Positions 7,956 through 12,985 of a DNA stretch of 13,102 bases are shown in pieces. Origin of the DNA: Actinomycetota bacterium (lineage in GTDB: Bacteria > Actinomycetota > Thermoleophilia > Solirubrobacterales > Solirubrobacteraceae); NCBI GenBank assembly GCA_005788585.1, contig SYBY01000258.1, positions 1 to 13,102 of the forward strand, in the 5' to 3' direction. A program made the position numbers and the translations under genes. The number at the start of each line of letters is the position of its first letter. Position 1 is the first letter of the stretch. Below the pieces are notes generated by a model. The model saw nothing but the letters and a program-made list of their open reading frames with translations. It was not told the origin of the DNA and did no database searches.

Positions 7956-9374
7956 CTAGCCCTCCGGCGTGTCAGGGACTCGCGCAACCGCGTGCAACCA
8001 CTGGAGCCCCTCAGGCATGCTCGCTCCCTCGCGTGCCACCAGTCGCGCGAGCGTGCGCAGGTGCTGCCGGAGGTCGCGGATCGGCTCGTCGAGGTCTTCA
8101 AGATCGAAGTTGGACGTCGACCTGGCCTGGGTGACCGCCTCGAGCGCAAGCGCCAGTGCATCGTTGGCCTCCGAGACCCGGTCAGATGCCGCGTAGCGGA
8201 CCTTCTTCAGCCGACTGCTTCGGCCCTCCTTGTCCAGGCCATTCTCGACGGCGGTACCGACCTCTTCCATGGTCTTGGAGGCCTTCATGACCTCAGCCGA
8301 GGTCGCACCGCCATCGGCATGCTGCACGGCACGCGCCCTGAGCACCTCATCAGCCACCGCCCGAACCGCGGCTACCTTTGGAGCGGGCGCGGGCACCTTG
8401 AGCTTCGTGCCCGGGATCTTGGCGGCGGGTCCCACAGCAGTGGACTTCGGCTGGAAAGTCTCCAGATACTTCTCACCAAAGTCGTGCTCGATGAGCCGCG
8501 CATCGGTCTTTGATTTGTTGAGCGCGATGGCGATCAGGCGCGCCTCCCGCATAGCGTCCGCGTCGTCGGGAGCCTTGTCCTTCAGCCCGGTGTAACCGCG
8601 GTAGAGCTCTTCGAGCTTCCCCTGGTGCGTCTCAAAGTCGATAAGACGCATCGCAGTCACGTCCCCATTGTCGAGCTTGACCTGGCTACGCTCGATCGCG
8701 TCGCGAATGAACGCCAAGATCCACTGACTGCGGTCTACCGTGGTCTTCTTGATCCGGAACTCTCTGCTGATCTGGTCGGCATTCCAGCCGGCTTTCACAC
8801 GCTCGTCGATGGCGAGCAGCGCATTCACGAAGGTGTAATCGCGTTTGTACTCGCGGCGCAGCTGCAGTGTGAGCTCGACCGCATCGATGTCGTCGTGACC
8901 GGCGTCGGACGGCAGTACCCCGACACGGATGCTGTCCTGGTTCAGTTCGCGCAGGGCAGCGCAGCGGGTATTGCCGTTTACCAGGACGCCGCTCCGAGTA
9001 ATGATCCCCGGGTCAGTCTGGCCGTGTTTGTCGAGATCGTCCTTGAGCGCTTCGAAGGTGGGGTCGACTTTGTCTGGGTTGGTCGGATCGCCGCGAAGCA
9101 GGTGGTGGAGGTAGTCCTGTGCTTCCTCGCTAAAAGGCGCCTCGTCGAGATTGCGGTCGCGCACAGAGTCAAGCGTGCGCTGGGCTCGGATGCGGTGAGT
9201 ACCCGGGTTGTAGCTGAGGAGCTTCACGGGCATCGAGATGACGTGGAGCACTTGCGAGCCGCCCCGCCATTCGATCGTGACGGTTTCCGCCAGCCCGTCC
9301 TCCTTTGCGGCGTCGAGCCGTTGCTTGACTACGTTCTGAACATCAACGGCGTTGGCCGGCTCCTGGCTACTCAT
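7956..9374 (-). CDS. ParB/Spo0J N-terminal-domain protein
   Basis: 472 residues from ATG 9374; the frame runs further upstream, but the extra 35 residues look untranslated and overlap the divergent gene. Residues 45-170 resemble the ParB N-terminal (ParB/Srx, CTP-binding in true ParB) domain: a box-I-like LSYNPGTHRIRA, HGQTDPGIITRSGVLVNGNT running into RCAALREL (about 118-144, equivalent to the GERR box), and TLQLRREYKRDY (169-180). A helix-turn-helix follows: WNADQISREFRIKKTTVDRS (197-216). The C-terminal 200 residues are helical and charged with a Pro/Ala-rich linker near 330-352, unlike chromosomal ParB. No parA is adjacent, so plasmid or chromosome partition is unlikely. First gene of a three-gene operon with the helicase and DUF3883 nuclease, suggesting it binds or loads onto DNA and recruits them (inference). 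The domain call is good; the function is open. Confidence 0.82.
   Translation of the reverse strand: MSSQEPANAVDVQNVVKQRLDAAKEDGLAETVTIEWRGGSQVLHVISMPVKLLSYNPGTHRIRAQRTLDSVRDRNLDEAPFSEEAQDYLHHLLRGDPTNPDKVDPTFEALKDDLDKHGQTDPGIITRSGVLVNGNTRCAALRELNQDSIRVGVLPSDAGHDDIDAVELTLQLRREYKRDYTFVNALLAIDERVKAGWNADQISREFRIKKTTVDRSQWILAFIRDAIERSQVKLDNGDVTAMRLIDFETHQGKLEELYRGYTGLKDKAPDDADAMREARLIAIALNKSKTDARLIEHDFGEKYLETFQPKSTAVGPAAKIPGTKLKVPAPAPKVAAVRAVADEVLRARAVQHADGGATSAEVMKASKTMEEVGTAVENGLDKEGRSSRLKKVRYAASDRVSEANDALALALEAVTQARSTSNFDLEDLDEPIRDLRQHLRTLARLVAREGASMPEGLQWLHAVARVPDTPEG
7961..7965 (-). promoter_or_regulatory. Ribosome binding site of the helicase gene, inside the ParB-like gene
   Basis: GGAGG on the minus strand, 11 bases before GTG 7949 and overlapping the last codons of the ParB-like gene. 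It supports reinitiation at the GTG and translational coupling of the two proteins. The spacing is slightly long. Confidence 0.5.
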
Positions 9375-9383
9375 GACTGCCGG

Positions 9384-9389
9384 AGCATA
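9384..9389 (-). promoter_or_regulatory. Candidate -10 element (TATGCT) for the ParB-like operon
   Basis: On the minus strand TATGCT matches TANNNT and lies 9 bases before ATG 9374, giving a leaderless or nearly leaderless start. The whole divergent intergenic space is only 50 bases (9375-9424), so control of this operon and of the HNH-like gene must overlap. No clear -35 and no long palindrome were found in it. Confidence 0.4.
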
Positions 9390-9424
9390 AGACTTGGATC
9401 GCCCTGATGCAGCAGAATGCCAGT

Positions 9425-10099
9425 ATGAGCCTTCCCGATTGGAGAACGGCCGAGTCTGGCACGCGCATCCGCGCCGCACTCTGGTTGATGGAAGCCGTGG
9501 GTGTTGGGAACAGCTTCACCAAGGCCGAACTGCGCGCCGCATTCCCAGGCGTCGAACAAATCGATCGTCGGATGCGTGACCTGCGGAACGACGGCTGGGT
9601 GATCGCCACGAGCCGAGAGGATCGCTCGCTCGAGCCAGATGAGCTGCGATTCGTCTCTGCGGGCGGCTCGGTGTGGGAGCACGACTACCGCCGGTCGAGC
9701 GCGTTGGCAGTGAGCGCAAAGGTGCGCTCCAAGGTATTCGCCGCAGACGAGCACACGTGCGTTCTCTGCGGGGTAATCGGTGGCGATACCTTCCCCGACG
9801 ATCCGTTGAAGATCGCGCGCCTGACATGCCAGCGCTTACCCAGCGATGATGGCACGCTGAGGCTACGCACCGTGTGCGATCGCTGCCAGTCCGGACCCGA
9901 CCGCGGCGAGTCGGACAACGAGCTCTTGGCGGCGGCCAGCGCACTCGACGATTCGGAACTGAGCGCACTTGCGGAGTGGAGCGAGCACGGCGTGCGGCGC
10001 CCGCGCGCAGCCGATCTCATTTGGGCGCGGCTCGCGCGCCTCCCGGCGGATGAGCGCGGTGCGCTACGTGCGGCGATCGTCGACCTGGCTCGTCGCTAA
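9425..10099 (+). CDS. HNH/treble-clef protein with N-terminal wHTH-like domain, catalytic site apparently degenerate
   Basis: 224 residues. The N-terminus (about 4-85), with DWRTAESGTRIRAALWLMEA, KAELRAAFP and QIDRRMRDLRNDGWVI, resembles the winged-helix region in front of HNH domains of restriction-linked nucleases. A treble-clef core follows: VRSKVFAADEHTCVLCG (Cys112, Cys115) and TVCDRCQSG (Cys151, Cys154), the CxxC pairs that hold zinc. Between them an active HNH enzyme would show a DH motif; here the stretch reads KIARLTCQRLPSDDGT with no His. It may therefore bind DNA without cutting, or use other residues. The tail (LAEWSEHGVRRPRA, LARLPADERGAL) also resembles restriction-linked HNH proteins. 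ATG 9425 places DWRT at the start; ATG 9407 is possible. Divergent from the ParB-like operon, so it may be a regulator or sensor of the system, or a second effector. Confidence 0.7.
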   Translation: MSLPDWRTAESGTRIRAALWLMEAVGVGNSFTKAELRAAFPGVEQIDRRMRDLRNDGWVIATSREDRSLEPDELRFVSAGGSVWEHDYRRSSALAVSAKVRSKVFAADEHTCVLCGVIGGDTFPDDPLKIARLTCQRLPSDDGTLRLRTVCDRCQSGPDRGESDNELLAAASALDDSELSALAEWSEHGVRRPRAADLIWARLARLPADERGALRAAIVDLARR

Positions 10100-10527
10100 C
10101 CATCGGCCCGAAGCAGCCCAGCTTCACCGACGTACGCCCGCTCAGTCGGCCAGCACCACGCGCGCGCGTGCGAGTTCACTGATCGTCACCCTGCCTGCTG
10201 CGTCCACCGCTCCACCAAGACGCGCGCGACGGAGCGCCGACACGGGGCCGCCCCGTCTCAAGCACGCGGACCCAGGCGACACCGAGCGATGCCGAGTCGG
10301 CGACGACCTCCTCGACAGCGAGTCGCAAGTCGGGGGTGGGTGGTCGGGACGACCTTCGCCGGATGGGAGAGCCGTGGGCCGCAGGACCGGGCCGACGACA
10401 CCATGCGCGAGCTTCGCCGTCTGGACCGGCGACTGGCAAAGAAGTACGGGCCGGCGCCAGAGCTCGAGCCGTGGCCAGAGGACATCGGGGTGCCGTCTCC
10501 GCGATCCAATATGGCTCTTCCGCAGCG
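10100..10527. other. 428-base region without a confident intact gene, probable gene debris
   Basis: Lies between the HNH-like gene and the first toxin-antitoxin module. Protein-like stretches occur in more than one frame and on both strands. The minus strand from about 10404 to 10142 reads as a broken C-terminal tail (separate entry). On the plus strand, about 10403-10500 reads plausibly (MRELRRLDRRLAKKYG then PAPELEPWPEDIG) in the same frame as the downstream antitoxin, with no stop between. No start with a ribosome binding site, no repeat and no terminator were recognised. CACGCGCGCGCGTG at 10157-10170 is a palindrome formed by alternating CG. Confidence 0.4.
10142..10404 (-). pseudogene. 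Possible frameshifted remnant of a small unknown gene
   Basis: Read on the minus strand, three frames join into one protein-like sequence of about 87 residues if one C is removed from each of two C runs (at 10332-10336 and 10244-10247). Pieces in order: SHPAKVVPTTHP, DLRLAVEEVVADSASLGVAW then VRVLETGRP, and VSALRRARLGGAVDAAGRVT then ISELARARVVLAD, ending at TGA 10144-10142. Hydrophobic and charged residues alternate naturally and third positions are GC-rich, unlike the other frames there. No family is recognised. It is either a decaying gene or carries two homopolymer sequencing errors; chance is not excluded. Confidence 0.35.
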
Positions 10528-10545
10528 GGTAGCACTAGTGCTACC
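10528..10545. promoter_or_regulatory. 18-bp perfect palindrome, probable operator of the first toxin-antitoxin operon
   Basis: GGTAGCACTAGTGCTACC is a perfect 18-bp palindrome ending 10 bases before the antitoxin ATG at 10556. A random 18-bp palindrome is unlikely in a window of this size (about 0.05 expected). Phd/YefM antitoxins repress their own operons through such sites. It overlaps the candidate -10 element at 10542-10547, as expected for autorepression. Confidence 0.65.
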
Positions 10546-10547
10546 TT
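10542..10547 (+). promoter_or_regulatory. Candidate -10 element (TACCTT) of the first toxin-antitoxin promoter
   Basis: TACCTT matches TANNNT and lies 8 bases before ATG 10556, giving a leaderless-type start. Its first four bases are part of the palindromic operator. No Shine-Dalgarno precedes the ATG, which supports 10556 as start even though the frame is open upstream to 10289. Confidence 0.45.
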
Positions 10548-10555
10548 GGTTTCGG

Positions 10556-10801
10556 ATGACGTCGATTCCACAGAAGACGCTGCGTAACCAGGTAGGCGAG
10601 ATCCTCCGCCGCGCCGAAGCCGGCGAGCGCTTCACCGTGACCGTGGCAGGGCGCGCAACCGCCGAGCTCGGCCCGATTCGCAGCCGCCACTGGGTCGCGG
10701 GTCCTGAACTGCAGCGCGTCTGGGCGACCCCCGCACCCCGCACGCTGGCCGACGACCTGGAGCGCATCGACGCGACGCTCGCCGACCCGTTCGCGCAGTG
10801 A
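10556..10801 (+). CDS. Type II antitoxin, Phd/YefM-like
   Basis: 81 residues. The N-terminal half has the Phd/YefM DNA-binding pattern: IPQKTLRNQVGEILRRAEAG followed by ERFTVTVAGRATAELGPI. The C-terminal half (ELQRVWATPAPRTLADDLER) is the likely disordered toxin-neutralising part. It should bind and inhibit the PIN toxin encoded next and repress the operon through the 18-bp palindrome upstream. The start at 10556 fits domain boundaries and the leaderless promoter; a longer reading from 10289 would add 89 residues that do not look like this family. The stop overlaps the toxin start (GTGA). Confidence 0.88.
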   Translation: MTSIPQKTLRNQVGEILRRAEAGERFTVTVAGRATAELGPIRSRHWVAGPELQRVWATPAPRTLADDLERIDATLADPFAQ

Positions 10802-11211
10802 GGGCGCTCCTCGACACGTCGGTGCTCATCGCCGACACGTCCCCGGGCGATGTCGAGGCCGCCATCAGCGCGGCCTCGATCGCCGAGCTGCACTTCGGCG
10901 TCCTCGTCGCATCGGACGACGACGAGCGCGTGCGGCGTGTCCAGCGCCTGGGAGTCATCGAATCGACCTTCGACCCCTTACCCATCGACGCCGAGGTCAG
11001 CCGCGAATGGGGACGGCTCGCGGCAGCTGTCGCGGCGCGCGGCGGCAAGGCGCGCAAGCGCAGCGTCGACCTGGCCATCGCAGCGACCGCGAACGTCCAC
11101 GGCGTGCCGCTCCTGACGCACAACACCAAAGACTTCCGCCTGCTCGACGGACTGGTGGACGTTCGCGCGCCGGACAACAAGGAGGGCGAATCACAAGCGC
11201 CCACTCCCTAG
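10798..11211 (+). CDS. vapC: Type II toxin, PIN-domain ribonuclease (VapC family)
   Basis: 137 residues; GTG start within a GTGA overlap with the antitoxin stop, so translation is coupled. VapC toxins are Mg-dependent RNases that cut tRNA or rRNA when free of antitoxin. All PIN acidic residues are visible: Asp6 in LLDTSVLI, Glu30 in IAELHFGVL, Asp91 in KRSVDLAIAATA, and Asp112 in LLTHNTKDFRLL. The protein appears intact and active. The last 15 residues (NKEGESQAPTP) are an unconserved tail. The pairing of a PIN toxin with a Phd-like rather than ribbon-helix-helix antitoxin is common in Actinobacteria. Confidence 0.92.
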   Translation: MRALLDTSVLIADTSPGDVEAAISAASIAELHFGVLVASDDDERVRRVQRLGVIESTFDPLPIDAEVSREWGRLAAAVAARGGKARKRSVDLAIAATANVHGVPLLTHNTKDFRLLDGLVDVRAPDNKEGESQAPTP

Positions 11212-11218
11212 AAGGAGC

Positions 11219-11431
11219 ATGAACCCGTCCACACCCCGGCGCCTCGCCGAGATCCTCACCCTCTTCACCCTCCTCGGCCGGCGCCGCATCGGCGGACTGA
11301 TCGCACTCGTCCTGATCCTGTTGTGGGCGTGGGCGGCCTTCAACGGGCCCGACACCGGGGACCGCTTCAAGTACCGCGGCAAGTTCGGGGGCCTGACCAC
11401 GACGACCTCCTCGTACTCGCACCCCCGCTAG
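11219..11431 (+). CDS. Small single-pass membrane protein, unknown function
   Basis: 70 residues, not recognised. A basic N-terminus (PRRLAEIL, GRRRIGG) leads into one hydrophobic helix, GGLIALVLILLWAWAAF (about 25-41), then a polar tail ending in Thr/Ser. Positive residues before the helix suggest a cytoplasmic N-terminus. GAAGGAG at 11211-11217 precedes the ATG, but only one base separates them, which is unusually short. It begins 7 bases after the vapC stop, so it may be co-transcribed with the first toxin-antitoxin pair. No cysteine for lipidation and no toxin-like signature. Composition is coding-like, yet without a homologue search the gene is moderately supported. Confidence 0.5.
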   Translation: MNPSTPRRLAEILTLFTLLGRRRIGGLIALVLILLWAWAAFNGPDTGDRFKYRGKFGGLTTTTSSYSHPR

Positions 11432-11451
11432 CCGACCTACCCATAGACGAC

Positions 11452-11457
11452 TAACAT
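11452..11457 (+). promoter_or_regulatory. Candidate -10 element (TAACAT) of the second toxin-antitoxin promoter
   Basis: TAACAT fits TANNNT and lies 9 bases before ATG 11467. It overlaps the left arm of the inverted repeat at 11454-11470, so antitoxin binding there would block transcription. Confidence 0.4.
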
Positions 11458-11470
11458 GCCCAGGGCATGT
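11454..11470. promoter_or_regulatory. Inverted repeat, probable operator of the second toxin-antitoxin operon
   Basis: ACATGCCC and GGGCATGT are perfect 8-bp arms around one central A. The right arm contains the first ATG of the antitoxin (11467-11469). Ribbon-helix-helix antitoxins bind short palindromes at their own promoters. The overlap leaves open whether translation starts at 11467 or at ATG 11476. Confidence 0.5.
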
Positions 11471-11700
11471 CAAGGATGCTGCAAGTCAAAGGCGTCCCCG
11501 AACACGTCCACCGCACCCTGAAGTCCCGTGCCGCCCTCCGGGGGCAGACACTCAGCGACTACGTGCGCGGGGAACTCGAGCGTGTCGCCGCCCGCCCGTC
11601 ACCCGACGAGTTCCTGGCCATGCTCGATCAGGACGCCCCCGCGTCGCTGGGCAAGAGCGCCGCGAGCGACGTCCGCCGAGCACGCGACAAGTCCGCGTGA
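11467..11700 (+). CDS. vapB: Type II antitoxin, ribbon-helix-helix (VapB/FitA-like)
   Basis: 77 residues. LQVKGVPEHVHRTLKSRAAL (about 5-24) followed by RGQTLSDYVRGELERVA is the classic Arc/FitA ribbon-helix-helix pattern: a beta strand for operator contact, then two helices. The C-terminal part (DEFLAMLDQ) is the toxin-binding tail. ATG 11467 gives the usual MSRMLQV beginning; ATG 11476 is an alternative that would leave the operator outside the coding region. The stop overlaps the downstream toxin start (GTGA), the normal coupling for VapBC. Confidence 0.9.
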   Translation: MSRMLQVKGVPEHVHRTLKSRAALRGQTLSDYVRGELERVAARPSPDEFLAMLDQDAPASLGKSAASDVRRARDKSA

Positions 11701-12092
11701 GTGTCCTCGACGCGTCCCTGCTCATCGATGTCGTCGTCGGTCTGCCCGCCGGACGTCCGTGGCGCTCGTGGGTCGCGCACGCCGACCGCCTCGCCGCGCC
11801 CGACTGCCTCGGCGTGGAGTTCGGCAGGTACCTCCGGCGACACCTGCTCGCCGGCCGCCTCGCATCACAAGATGTCGACCGCGCCCTCACCACCCTGCAC
11901 GCGCTGGGCATCGACATGTACCCCACGGCGCCCCTGCTCAGCGACGCGATGACACTCCGCGACAACGCCACCTTCGACGACGCGCTCTACCTCGCCCTCG
12001 CCCAGCGGCTCAACGAGCCGCTGGCCACCAACGACCGCAAGCTCGCACGCGCGGCGGTCACCGTGGGCGTCCCCGTCCCCACCGCGCCGTAG
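11697..12092 (+). CDS. vapC: Type II toxin, PIN-domain ribonuclease (VapC)
   Basis: 131 residues, GTG start in a GTGA overlap with the antitoxin. PIN acidic residues: Asp5 in SVLDASLLIDVV, Glu41 in LGVEFGRYLRR, Asp94 or Asp95 in TFDDALYLALA, and Asp113 in LATNDRKLARA. Length and residue spacing are normal for VapC, so it should be an active RNase restrained by its partner. It is unlike the first PIN toxin in sequence, so the two modules are not a recent duplication. The stop lies 32 bases before cysE, which has its own promoter signal. Confidence 0.92.
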   Translation: MSVLDASLLIDVVVGLPAGRPWRSWVAHADRLAAPDCLGVEFGRYLRRHLLAGRLASQDVDRALTTLHALGIDMYPTAPLLSDAMTLRDNATFDDALYLALAQRLNEPLATNDRKLARAAVTVGVPVPTAP

Positions 12093-12112
12093 CCCCCACC
12101 ACCCCAGACGGC

Positions 12113-12118
12113 TACTGT
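12113..12118 (+). promoter_or_regulatory. Candidate -10 element (TACTGT) of a leaderless cysE promoter
   Basis: TACTGT matches TANNNT and lies 6 bases before ATG 12125, putting the transcription start on the start codon. No Shine-Dalgarno precedes this ATG. It separates cysE transcription from the upstream toxin-antitoxin operon. Confidence 0.45.
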
Positions 12119-12124
12119 CCCTCC

Positions 12125-12976
12125 ATGGCCGCCAACCCCCAGGCCGACCCGACCTCCACCTTCCTCGCCCAGCTCGCCCACGAGCGCGAGCAGTACGCGC
12201 TCCCGCCCAAGCTGCGCAACATCGGCGAGCAGGTCGTTCACAAGGCGCTGGAGCTGCTCTTCCCGCACTTCGCCGCCGAGGTCGGCGGCCGGGCCGGGGA
12301 CGTCGCCGACGAACTCGAAGCGCTGCGGCTCCTGCTCACCGACGCGCTCACCCTGCCCGAGGCGCACTGCGCCGACCCGCGGGACGTCGTCGCGCGCTTC
12401 ATGCGCAACCTGCCGCGCATCCGCGCCGAGCTGCTCCTCGACGCCCAGGCCATCTGCGACGGCGACCCGGCCGCCCACTCGGTCGACGAGGTCATCCTCG
12501 CCTACCCCGGCTTCTACGCCACCGCGGTCTACCGGCTCGCGCACCAGCTGCAGGGCTGCGAGGTCCCGCTCGTCCCGCGCGTGCTCACCGAGATCGCGCA
12601 CCGCGACACCGGGGTCGACATCCACCCGGGCGCCCAGATCGGCCAGGCGCTGGCCATCGATCACGGCACGGGCATCGTCATCGGCGAGACCGCGATCCTC
12701 GGCGACCGCGTGAAGCTCTACCAGGGCGTCACCCTCGGGGCGCTGAGCGTGGAGAAGCGCTTTGCGAAGACCAAGCGCCACCCGACGATCGGGGACGACG
12801 TCGTGATCTACGCGAACGCCACCATCCTCGGCGGCGACACCGTCATCGGCGAGGGCAGCCGCATCGGCGGCAACGTCTGGCTGACCAAGAGCGTCCCCGC
12901 CCACGCCGTCGTCACGCCCAGCGCGCGTGTCGAGTCGGCCACCCAGGGGGAAGAGCTTCTTGACTTCAACATCTAG
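12125..12976 (+). CDS. cysE: Serine O-acetyltransferase (CysE/EpsC type)
   Basis: Makes O-acetylserine from serine and acetyl-CoA, the first step of cysteine synthesis. 283 residues. An N-terminal helical domain (about 1-120) is longer than in short bacterial forms and resembles the EpsC-type enzymes. AYPGFYATAVYRLAHQL follows, then left-handed beta-helix hexapeptide repeats: TGVDIHPGAQIG (162-173; Asp165), AIDHGTGIVIGE (catalytic His180), KLYQGVTLGAL, KRHPTIGDDVVIYANATILG, and IGGNVWL. Asp165 and His180 form the expected dyad. The ATG at 12125 was chosen over longer in-frame starts because those read through the shadow of vapC and a leaderless -10 precedes 12125. The next gene is cysteine synthase, completing the pathway; the two may form the cysteine synthase complex. 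Confidence 0.95.
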   Translation: MAANPQADPTSTFLAQLAHEREQYALPPKLRNIGEQVVHKALELLFPHFAAEVGGRAGDVADELEALRLLLTDALTLPEAHCADPRDVVARFMRNLPRIRAELLLDAQAICDGDPAAHSVDEVILAYPGFYATAVYRLAHQLQGCEVPLVPRVLTEIAHRDTGVDIHPGAQIGQALAIDHGTGIVIGETAILGDRVKLYQGVTLGALSVEKRFAKTKRHPTIGDDVVIYANATILGGDTVIGEGSRIGGNVWLTKSVPAHAVVTPSARVESATQGEELLDFNI

Positions 12977-12985
12977 GGAGACGCG

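Noticed and set aside
7956..9374. Plasmid partition or integrated plasmid backbone from the ParB-like domain
   Set aside because: No ParA ATPase, replication protein or parS-like repeats nearby; the genes next to it are helicase and nuclease.
9375..9479. Longer start for the ParB-like protein
   Set aside because: It would overlap the divergent HNH-like gene, and the added residues are unlike the rest. A -10 element sits just upstream of ATG 9374.
3717..10099. DISARM or BREX assignment
   Set aside because: A C5-MTase and a SNF2 helicase recall class 2 DISARM, but there is no DUF1998, PLD or DrmA gene; no PglZ, BrxC or BrxL for BREX.
10157..10170. CACGCGCGCGCGTG palindrome as an operator or terminator
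   Set aside because: Alternating CG makes such palindromes likely in high-GC DNA. No T-run follows, and it lies inside the possible gene remnant.
11528..12124. N-terminal extension of the cysE frame by about 199 codons
   Set aside because: The extension overlaps vapB and vapC in another frame, is Arg/Pro-rich, and a leaderless promoter plus the normal family start lies at 12125.
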